A DNA stretch of 64,000 nt from Acidimicrobiales bacterium (lineage in GTDB: Bacteria; Actinomycetota; Acidimicrobiia; Acidimicrobiales; Bog-793). Both the position numbers and the translations under genes were made by a program. Positions 1 to 10,320 of this stretch are shown piece after piece. The stretch lies in NCBI GenBank assembly GCA_035294085.1, contig DATGLP010000007.1, positions 1-64,000 on the forward strand, in the 5' to 3' direction. The notes under the pieces are model-generated. The model saw only the letters and a list, made by a program, of their open reading frames with translations. It did not search any database and was not told the origin of the DNA. Each line of letters starts with the position of its first letter. The stretch's first letter is position 1.

Positions 1-143
1 TCGTGGCCGCCTGGGTCGCTGAAGACCTTGTCGCCCTCTTTGACGTAGGACAGGCCGTCGTCGAGCAGAGTGAAGACTGCCGGGGCGATCTCTTCGCAAA
101 GACCGTCGCCGGTGCAGAGATCCTGGTCGATCCAAACCTTCAT
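1..143 (-). CDS. Ferredoxin, partial (C-terminus outside window)
   Basis: The minus strand encodes 47 residues from an ATG at 143 before the window ends. The opening has the pattern of small actinobacterial ferredoxins: a valine/isoleucine/aspartate start, then Cys10 and Cys16 in a CxxxxxC arrangement (CTGDGLC), then an acidic stretch. These cysteines would hold a [3Fe-4S] or [4Fe-4S] cluster for electron transfer in the cytosol, often to cytochromes P450. The remaining cysteines lie outside the window, so the cluster type cannot be judged. The gene is divergent from mpa. A TACAAT hexamer on the minus strand (193 to 188) could be its -10 box, giving a leader of about 40 nt. Confidence 0.8.
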   Translation of the reverse strand, partial: MKVWIDQDLCTGDGLCEEIAPAVFTLLDDGLSYVKEGDKVFSDPGGH

Positions 144-443
144 TGCTCTAGCTTCGCCTCGCAGTCGACTCGGGGGGCTACCGGCACATTGTACCTGGCC
201 CGACCGTACAGACCCCCCAATCTTTGTGTCAATCAGCACATGCAGCCGCGTTGCGGGCCCGCGCCAGGGCACGGTGGGCCCTACAAGTCCCCGTCCCGAC
301 CGGCGTTGCGGGACCGCGCCAGGGAACGGTCGGCCATACAAGTCCCCGTCCGACCCGCGTTGCGGGCCCGCGCCGGGGCACGGTCGGCCAGAAAGGTCCC
401 CCTCACGATCCGCGTTGGCGGTATGGTCGGCGCAGAGGTGAAC
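144..443. other. Divergent intergenic region between ferredoxin and mpa
   Basis: These 300 bases separate two divergent genes and hold no convincing gene of their own. The first 100 bases carry a possible ferredoxin promoter on the minus strand. The right part is filled by tandem 55-bp repeats (listed separately), which reach to within about 20 bases of the mpa start. Open frames here are products of the GC-rich repeats. Confidence 0.6.
248..421. repeat. Tandem 54-55 bp repeat, three copies plus a partial fourth
   Basis: The phrase GCGTTGCGGG recurs at 248, 303 and 357, and a variant GCGTTGGCGG begins at 412, so the period is 55, 54 and 55 bp. Each copy continues with a CCGCGCC-AGGG-ACGGT-GGCC pattern and a run ending in CAAGTCCCCGTCC in the first two copies. 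The first and third copies contain the 10-bp palindrome GCGGGCCCGC. The array lies directly upstream of mpa, so it may be a regulatory or transcribed leader element. Its function is unknown. Confidence 0.8.
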
Positions 444-2213
444 ATGAGCGACGTCGAAGGCCCCGAACGGAACCCCGCCGAGCGCCTCGCCCGCATGGAG
501 CTCGCCGAGCTTCGCGAGTACGCCCGGGTGCTGGAGGACGAGCTGGTCTCGATTCGCCGGCGGGTGCAGGACGCGCCCAAGCGGGTGCGGACTCTCGAAG
601 AGAAGCTGCTCGAGACCAAGGGCCAGCTTCAGCAGGCGATATCCCAGAACGAACGGCTGACCTTCACCCTGCGCGAGGCGCGTGAGCACATCGCCGCCTT
701 GCGCGAGGAGGTGGACAAGCTCACCCAGCCCCCGGCCGCCTACGGCACCTTCTTGGGGCGCAACGACGACGGCACGGTGGACGTGTTCTCCGGCGGGCGC
801 AAGATGCGCGTCGCACTGCACCCCGAGCTCGACGGCGAGCAGCTCGCCCGTGGAGCCGAGGTCGTGCTCAACGAATCGCTCAACGTCGTGCTCGCTCGCG
901 GTGCCGAGCGATCCGGCGAGATCGTCACCTTGAAAGAGCAGCTCGACGACGGGCGGGCGGTGATAGTGGGGCGGGCCGACGAGGAAAGGGTCGTGGAGCT
1001 CGCCGAGAACCTTGTGGGCGCCCGGCTGCGGGCCGGCGACTCGGTGCTGATGGACACCCGGACCGGGCTTCTCCTGGAGCGCCTCCCGCGCCCGGAGGTG
1101 GAGGAGCTCATCCTCGAGGAGGTCCCCGACATCTCCTACGCCGACGTCGGGGGCCTCGACAGCCAGATCGAGGCGATCACCGACGCCGTCGAGCTGCCGT
1201 TCCTGCACCGCGAGCTCTTCGTCGAACACAAGCTTCCCGCCCCCAAGGGCATCCTGCTCTACGGGCCCCCAGGGTGCGGGAAGACGCTGATCGCCAAGGC
1301 GGTCGCCAACTCGCTCGCCAAGAAGGTGGCCGAGGTGTCGGGCGACAAGGCGGCGCGCAGCTACTTCCTGAACATCAAGGGCCCCGAGCTGCTCAACAAG
1401 TACGTGGGCGAGACCGAGAGACAGATCCGCCTGGTGTTCCAGCGGGCGCGGGAGAAGAGCGAGGAGGGCGTGCCCGTCATCGTGTTCTTCGACGAGATGG
1501 ACTCCCTGTTCCGCACCCGCGGCTCGGGGATCAGCTCGGACATGGAGTCGACCATCGTCCCCCAGCTGCTCGCCGAGATCGACGGGGTCGAGGCGCTGCG
1601 CAACGTGATCGTCATCGGCGCCTCGAACCGGGAGGACCTGATCGATCCGGCGATCCTGCGCCCGGGGCGTCTCGACGTGAAGATCAAGATCGAACGTCCC
1701 GACCGCGAGGCAGCCCAGCAGATCTTCGCCCGCTATCTCACCTCCGACCTGCCTCTCGACGAGAGCGAGGTCGCCGACCTCGGCGGTGGCGACAGGGACA
1801 AGGCGGTGCAGGCGATGATCGAGCGGACCACCGCCGAGATGTACCGCGACGACGAGGCCAACCAGTTCCTGGAGGTGACCTACCAGAACGGCGACAAGGA
1901 GGTCATGTACTACAAGGACTTCGCCTCGGGGGCGATGATCGAGAACATCGTCCGGCGGGCGAAGAAGCTGGCGATAAAGCGGGTGATCGCCGGTGGGGCG
2001 CCCGGCATCCGCACCCAGGACCTGCTCGACTCGATCCGCCAGGAGTACAAGGAGCACGAGGACCTTCCGAACACGACCAACCCCGACGACTGGGCGAAGA
2101 TCTCCGGGAAGAAGGGCGAGCGGATCGTCTACATCCGCACGATCATGTCCCAGGGGGACGAGACGACCGGCGGCCGTTCCATAGAGAGGGTCGCCACCGG
2201 CCAGTACCTCTGA
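444..2213 (+). CDS. mpa: Proteasome-associated AAA+ ATPase (ARC/Mpa)
   Basis: This ring ATPase recognises pupylated proteins, unfolds them and feeds them into the 20S proteasome. The 589-residue product has an N-terminal coiled coil (about 15-95) that binds Pup, then the OB-fold interdomain, then one AAA+ module with Walker A GPPGCGKT near 273-281 and Walker B around VIVFFDEMD near 346-352. It ends in GQYL, the C-terminal motif that docks Mpa into the proteasome alpha ring. The ATG at 444 follows AGAGG at 434-438 with good spacing. GTG at 438 and ATG at 423 are in-frame alternatives. Length and motif order match the mycobacterial protein. It heads the pupylation locus. Confidence 0.97.
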   Translation: MSDVEGPERNPAERLARMELAELREYARVLEDELVSIRRRVQDAPKRVRTLEEKLLETKGQLQQAISQNERLTFTLREAREHIAALREEVDKLTQPPAAYGTFLGRNDDGTVDVFSGGRKMRVALHPELDGEQLARGAEVVLNESLNVVLARGAERSGEIVTLKEQLDDGRAVIVGRADEERVVELAENLVGARLRAGDSVLMDTRTGLLLERLPRPEVEELILEEVPDISYADVGGLDSQIEAITDAVELPFLHRELFVEHKLPAPKGILLYGPPGCGKTLIAKAVANSLAKKVAEVSGDKAARSYFLNIKGPELLNKYVGETERQIRLVFQRAREKSEEGVPVIVFFDEMDSLFRTRGSGISSDMESTIVPQLLAEIDGVEALRNVIVIGASNREDLIDPAILRPGRLDVKIKIERPDREAAQQIFARYLTSDLPLDESEVADLGGGDRDKAVQAMIERTTAEMYRDDEANQFLEVTYQNGDKEVMYYKDFASGAMIENIVRRAKKLAIKRVIAGGAPGIRTQDLLDSIRQEYKEHEDLPNTTNPDDWAKISGKKGERIVYIRTIMSQGDETTGGRSIERVATGQYL

Positions 2214-2225
2214 GATCTTCGGGCG

Positions 2226-2326
2226 CCGAAGCAACCAGACGGCCGAAGCAGCCAGGCGCCCGAAGCAACCAGGAGGCCGAAAACAGCCAGGCGGCCGAAA
2301 ACAGCCAGGCGCCCGAAGCAGCCAAT
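2226..2326. repeat. Six short tandem repeats of 17-18 bp between mpa and dop
   Basis: Units beginning CCGAA occur at 2226, 2243, 2260, 2277, 2295 and 2313, first with a 17-bp period and then 18 bp. A typical unit is CCGAAGCAGCCAGGCGC. The period is not a multiple of three throughout, so this is not a repeated protein segment. It fills most of the 143-bp gap between mpa and dop and ends about 30 bp before the dop start. It may be simple replication slippage or a spacer that binds something. Confidence 0.8.
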
Positions 2327-2356
2327 TGTGCGGCCGGGCGGGATAACGTCTCGTCA

Positions 2357-3856
2357 ATGGCCATCGTCAAGGTGCTCGGAATGGAGACCGAGTACGGGAT
2401 CATCATCCGTGGATCGGCCGACCCCAACCCGATCGCCGCGTCCTCGACGCTGATCAACGCGTACGTCGCCGAGCTGTCTCGCCGCGTCGGGTGGGACTTC
2501 GAGGACGAGACGCCGGGGCGCGACGCCCGCGGCTTCGCCCGCGAGGGCTCGATGCCGCCCGAGGTGGAGACCCACCTGGTGAACGCCGTGCTCACCAACG
2601 GCGCCCGCTACTACGTGGACCACGCCCACCCCGAGTACTCGACTCCTGAGTGCGCCGACGTCATGGACCTCATCCGCTACGACAAGGCGGGGGAGCTGAT
2701 CCTCGCCGACTCGATCGCGGCCGCCGCCCGCCTCTTGCCGCCCGGCCAGAGCCTGGTGGTGTTGAAGAACAACTCCGACGGCAAGGGCAACTCCTACGGC
2801 ACCCACGAGAACTACCTGATGGATCGGGCGGTTCCCTTCTCGCGGATCGTCGCCAACGTGATGCCCCATTTCGTGTCCCGCCAGGTCTTCACCGGCGCCG
2901 GCAAGGTGGGCTGCGAGGCCCCGTCGGGCTCGAGGTCGGACGTCGCCTTTCAGTTGACGCAGCGGGCCGACTTCTTCGAGGAAGAGGTGGGCCTCGAAAC
3001 CACCCTGAAGCGGCCGATCGTCAACACCAGGGACGAGCCGCACTGCGACGCCCACAAGTACCGGCGCCTGCACGTCATCGTCGGCGACGCCAATCTCTCC
3101 GAGGTGGCGAACTTCCTGAAGGCCGGGACGACGGCGCTGGTGCTGTCGATGATCGAGGACGACTGGTTCGCCGCCGCCAACCGGGATTTCACCATGCAGG
3201 CGCCGGTGGCGGCGATGCGCCGGGTGTCCTACGACCTCAGCCTCGCCGAGCCCCTGGAGCTCGCCGACGGCCGGAGGATGACAGCCCTCGAGATACAATG
3301 GGAGCACCTGGATCTGGCGAAGAAGTACACGGAGGAGGTGGGCTTCGACTCGGTCGGCGGCCCCGAGGTGGGGTATGAGATCCTGCGCCGATGGGAAGAG
3401 ACCCTCACCGCCCTCGAGTCGGATCCGATGTCGCTCGCCGAGCAGTTGGACTGGGTGGCCAAGTACCGGCTGCTCAACGGCTACCGGGAGCGCCACGGAC
3501 TGTCCTGGCAGGACCCCAGGTTGGCTGCCATGGACCTGCAGTACCACGACGTCAACCCGGCCCGCTCCCTCCACGCCCGTCTCGGGACGGAGCGCCTGCT
3601 CGACCCCGAGGAGGTCCGTCGGGCGGTCACCGAGCCCCCCGAGACGACCAGGGCCTATTTCCGGGGGAAGTGCCTGCAGCGGTGGGCGTCGGCGATCGCC
3701 GCCGCCAACTGGGACTCGATGGTGTTCGACCTGGGGAGCGACCCTCTGCGGCGGGTGCCGATGATGGAACCGCTAAGAGGGACGCGCGCCCACGTCGAAG
3801 AATTGCTGTGTAGCGTGTCCAGCCCAGCCGAGCTGCTGGAACGCCTGGGCTCGTAG
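2357..3856 (+). CDS. dop: Depupylase / Pup deamidase Dop
   Basis: Dop converts the C-terminal glutamine of Pup to glutamate, which makes it ready for ligation, and also cleaves Pup from substrates. The 499-residue protein has the carboxylate-amine ligase/glutamine-synthetase-like start with ETEYGI at 10-15. An insertion with ARGFAREG between the first strand and the HPEYSTPEC segment corresponds to the Dop loop, which separates it from PafA downstream. The encoded Pup ends in Gln, so a deamidase is required here. The ATG at 2357 has no Shine-Dalgarno sequence, but TAACGT at 2344-2349 lies 8 nt upstream, consistent with a leaderless promoter after the repeat spacer. Confidence 0.96.
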   Translation: MAIVKVLGMETEYGIIIRGSADPNPIAASSTLINAYVAELSRRVGWDFEDETPGRDARGFAREGSMPPEVETHLVNAVLTNGARYYVDHAHPEYSTPECADVMDLIRYDKAGELILADSIAAAARLLPPGQSLVVLKNNSDGKGNSYGTHENYLMDRAVPFSRIVANVMPHFVSRQVFTGAGKVGCEAPSGSRSDVAFQLTQRADFFEEEVGLETTLKRPIVNTRDEPHCDAHKYRRLHVIVGDANLSEVANFLKAGTTALVLSMIEDDWFAAANRDFTMQAPVAAMRRVSYDLSLAEPLELADGRRMTALEIQWEHLDLAKKYTEEVGFDSVGGPEVGYEILRRWEETLTALESDPMSLAEQLDWVAKYRLLNGYRERHGLSWQDPRLAAMDLQYHDVNPARSLHARLGTERLLDPEEVRRAVTEPPETTRAYFRGKCLQRWASAIAAANWDSMVFDLGSDPLRRVPMMEPLRGTRAHVEELLCSVSSPAELLERLGS

Positions 3857-3875
3857 AGGAAGAGGCGAAGCGCTT

Positions 3876-4073
3876 ATGGCAGAACGAGAACAGATAAAGA
3901 AGGCGACACCGTCCAGGACAGAGGAGGAGGCGGTCGAGGACGTCCCCACCTCCAACAAGAAAGCCGAGGAGCTGAAGGCCGAGCTCGATGACCTGCTCGA
4001 CGAGATCGACGAGGTTCTCGAGGAGAACGCCGAGGAGTTCGTTCGCAGCTACGTCCAGAAGGGCGGCCAGTAA
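3876..4073 (+). CDS. pup: Prokaryotic ubiquitin-like protein Pup
   Basis: Pup is the small disordered protein tag attached to substrate lysines by PafA for proteasomal destruction. This copy is 65 residues, rich in Glu, Asp and Lys, with the conserved helical segment in the second half and the C-terminal Gly-Gly-Gln. The terminal Gln must be deamidated by Dop before ligation. The start follows a purine-rich GAGGAAGAGG at 3855-3864. It sits between dop (20 nt upstream) and prcB, in the usual order. Confidence 0.97.
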   Translation: MAEREQIKKATPSRTEEEAVEDVPTSNKKAEELKAELDDLLDEIDEVLEENAEEFVRSYVQKGGQ

Positions 4074-4098
4074 CGCCCCGGGTAGGGTGGCGGGCTCG

Positions 4099-4902
4099 AT
4101 GAGCCTCCCTGCCTTCGGGCCCGCCGACGACCCGGGCCCCGATTTCGCCGAAGTGCTGCGTCGAACGGGTCTCGACCCGTTCCGCCCTCCCAACGCGTCC
4201 CCGCCCGGCCCGCCACCCTTCGAGATCCGCCACGGCACGACGATCGCCGCCCTGCGCTACGCCGACGGGGTGGTCATGGCGGGGGACCGCCGGGCGACGG
4301 CCGGCTCGTCCATCGCCCACCGGGCGATGGAGAAGGTCCATCCTGCCGACCGCCACAGCGGGGTGGCCATCGCCGGCGCGGCCGGCCCCGCCATGGAGAT
4401 GGTGCGGCTGTTCCAGCTTCAGCTCGAGCACTACGAGAAGGTGGAGGGCCAGCCGCTCAGCCTGGAGGGCAAGGCGAACCAGCTGTCGCAGATGGTGCGG
4501 GCCAACCTGGGAATGGCCATGCAGGGTTTCGTGGTGGTGCCGCTGTTCGCCGGTTTCGACGTGCGCCGGGGAGTCGGGCGGATCTACTCCTACGACCCGA
4601 CGGGTGGCCGTTACGAGGAGACGGACTTCGCCGCTGACGGCTCGGGCGGGCGCGACGCCCGGACCACCGTCAAGCTGGGCTGGCGGCCGGACCTGTCGCG
4701 CGCCGAGGCGGTCGAGCTCGCGGTGCAGGCGCTCTGGAACGCCGCAGACGAGGATTCGGCCACCGGGGGCCCCGACGCGGTGCGGGGCATCTACCCGTCG
4801 GTGGCGACCATAACGGCGGCCGGTTTCGAGTACCTGGCGAACGCGGAGGTGGCCGAGCGCTTCGCCGCCGTGGTGAACAGCGAGGAGGCGCAGCAGCCGT
4901 GA
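4099..4902 (+). CDS. prcB: 20S proteasome beta subunit
   Basis: This is the catalytic subunit of the actinobacterial 20S proteasome. The 267-residue precursor has a 46-residue propeptide. Self-cleavage in HGTT after Gly46 would expose Thr47 as the nucleophile. The following strand with GVVMAGDRRAT contains conserved core residues of the N-terminal nucleophile hydrolase fold. Later segments (LEHYEKVEG, MVRANLGMAMQG, DSATGGPD) match PrcB closely. TAGGGT at 4083-4088 lies 11 nt before the ATG and no Shine-Dalgarno is visible, so it may have its own leaderless promoter. Its stop overlaps the prcA start. Confidence 0.96.
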   Translation: MSLPAFGPADDPGPDFAEVLRRTGLDPFRPPNASPPGPPPFEIRHGTTIAALRYADGVVMAGDRRATAGSSIAHRAMEKVHPADRHSGVAIAGAAGPAMEMVRLFQLQLEHYEKVEGQPLSLEGKANQLSQMVRANLGMAMQGFVVVPLFAGFDVRRGVGRIYSYDPTGGRYEETDFAADGSGGRDARTTVKLGWRPDLSRAEAVELAVQALWNAADEDSATGGPDAVRGIYPSVATITAAGFEYLANAEVAERFAAVVNSEEAQQP

Positions 4903-5593
4903 GCATGCCGTTCTACGTCGCGCCCGAGCAGTTCATGAAGGACAAGGCGGACTTCGCCCGCAAGAACATCGCTCGGGGGAGGCCGCTGGTGGCGTCGGTG
5001 TACGCCGACGGGGTGCTCATCTGCGCCGAGAACCAGTCGAAGAGCCTGCACAAGGTGAGCGAGATCTACGACCGGATCGCCTTCGCCGGGGTCGGCCGCT
5101 ACAACGAGTTCGACTCGCTGCGGCGCGCCGGAGTGCAGCACGCCGACATCAAGGGCTACCAGTTCAGCCGGGAGGACGTGGACGCCCGCTCGCTCGCCAA
5201 CCTCTACGCGCAGTACATGGGCAACGTGTTCACCCACGAGCTCAAGCCACTCGAGGTGGAGATCCTCGTCGCCGAGGTGGGAGCGGCGCCCGGAGAGGAT
5301 CAGCTGTTCCACATCCTCTACGACGGCTCGATCGTCGACGAGGACCGCTTCACGGTCCTGGGCGGCGAGGCCGACGCCATAAGCGGCCGCCTCCAGGAAG
5401 GGTTCCGCCCCGACTGGACGCTGGAGGAGGTCGTCCGGCGGGCGGCGAGGGCCCTGTCGGGTGACCGTGAGCCTGTCGCCGGCGACCTCGAGGTCGCCGT
5501 GCTGGCCCGCAGCAACGGGCGTCGGGCTTTCCGCCGCCTCGACGACGCCGAGGTCGCCGCCGCCCTGGAGGGATCGGAGGAGGGAGCGAGACG

Positions 5594-5597
<4 letters not shown>
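4899..5597 (+). CDS. prcA: 20S proteasome alpha subunit
   Basis: The alpha subunits form the outer rings that gate substrate entry and dock Mpa. The 232-residue protein begins with the gating N-terminal segment MPFYVAPEQFMKDKADFARK and keeps the alpha-subunit features RGRPLVASVYADG and FAGVGRYNEFDSLRRAG. The GTG at 4899 overlaps the prcB stop as GTGA, pointing to translational coupling; an ATG two codons on (4905) is possible. Its own stop overlaps the start of the next gene, an acetyl-CoA synthetase, which is an unusual neighbour. Confidence 0.96.
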
Positions 5598-7567
<1,970 letters not shown>

Positions 7568-7619
7568 GGAGCCGTCCCTCGCCGCTTGCGCGCGCCGGGA
7601 GCGGTAGCGTGCGGCCCGT

Positions 7620-8978
7620 ATGGACCGGCGCATCTTCGGCCTCGAGAACGAGTACGGGGTGACCTGCACCCTTCGCGGTCAGCGCCGGCTGAGCCCCGAC
7701 GAGGTCGCACGCTATTTGTTCCGCAGGGTGGTCAGCTGGGGCCGGTCGTCCAACGTTTTCCTGGAGAACGGCGCCCGCCTTTACCTCGACGTGGGCAGCC
7801 ACCCTGAGTACGCCACGCCCGAGTGCGACTCCATCGCCGACCTCGTCGCCCACGACAAGGCGGGGGAGCGGATCCTCGAGCAGCTGGTCGGCTCGGCCGA
7901 GGCGCGCCTGCGCGAGGAGGGGATCCGCGGGGTGGTGTTCCTTTTCAAGAACAACACCGACTCGGCGGGCAACTCCTACGGCTGCCACGAGAACTACCTC
8001 ACGAGCCGCCGCGACGACTTCGGCCACTACGCCCAGGTGCTCATCCCGTTCCTCGTCACACGCCAGATCTACGCCGGCGCGGGCAAGGTGCTGCAGACGG
8101 CTCGTGGCGCGATGTACTGCCTGTCCCAGCGCGCGGAGCACATCTGGGAGGGCGTCTCGTCGGCGACCACCCGATCGCGACCGATCATCAACACCCGCGA
8201 CGAGCCGCACGCCGACGCCGAGCGCTACCGACGCCTGCACGTCATCGTCGGCGACTCGAACATGAGCGAGTACGCCACCTTCTTGAAGGTCGGGGTGACG
8301 AGCATCATGCTGCGCATGCTCGAGGACCCGGGCGTCGTGCTGCGCGACATGACGCTCGAGGACCCGGTACGGGCGATCCGTGAGATCAGCCACGACATCA
8401 CCTGCCGGCGCAAGGTCCGCCTGGCGAACGGGCGCGAGGCGGCGGCGCTCGACATCCAGTCGGAGTACCTCTCGCGGGCGCTGCGCTACGCCGAGCAGCG
8501 GGGCTTCAGCGAGGGGGAGCTTCGGGCCCTCGAGATGTGGCGGCACTGCATCGAGACCATCGAGAAGGACCCGCTCGAGCTCGAGCGGGAGTGCGACTGG
8601 GTGATGAAGTACCGGCTCGTCGAGGCGTTCCGCGAGCGCCACGGCCTGCCGCTCGGCCACCCGAAGGTCGCCCTGCTGGACCTTCAGTACCACGACGTGA
8701 GCCGCACCCGAGGGATCTACTACCGGCTGCAGGGTCGCGGCAGCGCCGAGCGCATCGTGAGCGACGAGGCGATCGAGCGGGCGGTGGACCACCCGCCGGC
8801 GACGACGCGGGCGCGCCTTCGGGGGGAGTTCATCCGGCGAGCCAAGGAGCGGCGCAGGGATTTCACGGTCGACTGGGTCCACCTGAAGCTGAACGACCAG
8901 ACCCAGCGCACGGTGCTCCTCAAGGACCCCTTCCGGGCCCACGACGAGCGCGTCGAGCGGCTCATCGACGCGATGTGA
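7620..8978 (+). CDS. pafA: Pup-protein ligase PafA
   Basis: PafA joins the C-terminal glutamate of Pup to substrate lysines using ATP. The 452-residue protein starts with the PafA-type sequence containing ENEYG at 9-13, [20 protein letters not shown] and HPEYATPEC. It lacks the Dop loop, which distinguishes it from the paralogue at 2357. TAGCGT at 7605-7610 lies 10 nt before the ATG and no Shine-Dalgarno is visible, suggesting a leaderless promoter separate from the acs readthrough. Unlike mycobacteria, no pafB or pafC follows; tatA is next. Confidence 0.96.
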   Translation: MDRRIFGLENEYGVTCTLRGQRRLSPDEVARYLFRRVVSWGRSSNVFLENGARLYLDVGSHPEYATPECDSIADLVAHDKAGERILEQLVGSAEARLREEGIRGVVFLFKNNTDSAGNSYGCHENYLTSRRDDFGHYAQVLIPFLVTRQIYAGAGKVLQTARGAMYCLSQRAEHIWEGVSSATTRSRPIINTRDEPHADAERYRRLHVIVGDSNMSEYATFLKVGVTSIMLRMLEDPGVVLRDMTLEDPVRAIREISHDITCRRKVRLANGREAAALDIQSEYLSRALRYAEQRGFSEGELRALEMWRHCIETIEKDPLELERECDWVMKYRLVEAFRERHGLPLGHPKVALLDLQYHDVSRTRGIYYRLQGRGSAERIVSDEAIERAVDHPPATTRARLRGEFIRRAKERRRDFTVDWVHLKLNDQTQRTVLLKDPFRAHDERVERLIDAM

Positions 8979-9093
8979 CGGCCCGCCGGCGGCGTTGCCA
9001 CCTGCGAGGGTCCCGCCCGACCGGCGCCCGCCGGGCCACCGGTGGGCCGCCCGCGAGGCGGAAGCGTGGTGCCGGGCTCAGTAGACTCTCGCC

Positions 9094-9528
9094 GTGGGCA
9101 GCCTCGACCCGGCGAAGCTCCTCGTCATCCTCGTCGTGGCGCTCATCGTCGTGGGCCCGGAGCGGCTCCCTCGGCTCGCACGCCAGCTCGGCGCGGCCTG
9201 GCACGAGCTGACGAAGGTCCGCGAGCAGGTCCGAGAGGAGGTGCGCGCCGCCCTCCCGAGCGACGCGCTGGCGGGCATCCCGTCGCCCTCGCAGGCCGTC
9301 GCCGACCTGTTCACCGGCCTGCGAGGGGAGGGCTGGGCGATCGAGGCGCCCGCGCCCTCGACGTCAGAGGAGGACGACCCGCCGGCCGCATCCGGGTCGG
9401 CCGACGACGCCGACGACTTCGCCGCGGAGGGCTCGGACGGGGGTCGGGCGGATCCGGGCACGTGGTGGGAGGCGGTGGTGCCGCCCGGCGCGCCGGGGCC
9501 GTACCTCGACGACCCGAGCATGAACTGA
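9094..9528 (+). CDS. tatA: Twin-arginine translocase subunit TatA/TatB family
   Basis: TatA/B proteins form the pore or receptor part of the twin-arginine export system. The 144-residue product has the family pattern: a short N-terminal membrane helix (about 8-21), the GPERLPRLAR hinge, an amphipathic helix to about 55, and a long acidic disordered tail. The Glu-Arg after the hinge Gly-Pro fits TatB somewhat better than TatA, but only one such gene is present here. TAGACT at 9082-9087 is 7 nt before the GTG, so the transcript may begin at the start codon. tatC follows 33 nt downstream. Confidence 0.88.
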   Translation: MGSLDPAKLLVILVVALIVVGPERLPRLARQLGAAWHELTKVREQVREEVRAALPSDALAGIPSPSQAVADLFTGLRGEGWAIEAPAPSTSEEDDPPAASGSADDADDFAAEGSDGGRADPGTWWEAVVPPGAPGPYLDDPSMN

Positions 9529-9561
9529 GCCGGACCGAGCGTCGGGCCCGGTAGGCAGACG

Positions 9562-10320
9562 ATGGCCGTTCTCGTGCGGAGGCGCTCGGGGCTGCGCCCG
9601 TCGCCCGACGCGATGACGCTCGTCGAGCACCTCGGGGAGCTGCGGCGTCGCCTCGTCGTGTGCCTGGTGGCCTTCGTCGTCGCTGCCGTCGCCGCCTACG
9701 TGCTCTACCCCGACATCCTCCGCATCCTCGAGCAGCCGTACTGCGCGGCGAAGCACGCCCACGGGGCGGGGTGCGCCCTGCTCGTGACCGGACCGCTCGA
9801 GGGCTTCGGCGTGCGGCTCAACGTCACCGGCTACGGCGGGCTGTTCCTCGCCTCCCCGGTGATCCTCTTCCAGCTGTGGCGCTTCGTCACGCCAGGTCTG
9901 CGCGCCAACGAGAAGCGCTACGCCATCCCCTTCGTCCTCGCCACGCTCCTCCTGTTCGCGTTCGGCGCCTACGTCGCCTGGCTCACCTTCCCGCACGCGC
10001 TCGGCTTCCTGATCGCGGTCTCGGGGCCCGGCATCATGCAGCTGTTCTCCGCGTCCCGCTACCTCCAGCTCGTGCTGGCGCTGATGGCCATCTTCGGCCT
10101 GGCCTTCGAGTTCCCCGTCGTCCTCGTAGCGCTGCAGCTCGCCGGCGTGCTGACGCCCGCCCGCCTCGGCCGCTGGCGGCGCGTCGCGATCGTCGTCATC
10201 GTCGTCGTCGCGGCGATCGCGACGCCGAGCTCCGACCCCTTCTCGATGCTCGCGATGGCGGTCCCGATGTACCTGTTCTACGAGCTGTCGATCCTCGTCG
10301 GCCGGCTGCTCGGGCGTTGA
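9562..10320 (+). CDS. tatC: Twin-arginine translocase subunit TatC
   Basis: TatC binds the twin-arginine signal peptide and is the membrane core of the Tat exporter. The 252-residue protein has the N-terminal signature MTLVEHLGELRRRL and six hydrophobic segments, with the conserved SPVILFQLWRFVTPGL and NEKRY region in the first half. It is followed without a gap by helY: the last bases form TTGA, where TTG starts the helicase and TGA ends tatC. The tatA-tatC-helY order is conserved in actinobacteria. Confidence 0.95.
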   Translation: MAVLVRRRSGLRPSPDAMTLVEHLGELRRRLVVCLVAFVVAAVAAYVLYPDILRILEQPYCAAKHAHGAGCALLVTGPLEGFGVRLNVTGYGGLFLASPVILFQLWRFVTPGLRANEKRYAIPFVLATLLLFAFGAYVAWLTFPHALGFLIAVSGPGIMQLFSASRYLQLVLALMAIFGLAFEFPVVLVALQLAGVLTPARLGRWRRVAIVVIVVVAAIATPSSDPFSMLAMAVPMYLFYELSILVGRLLGR

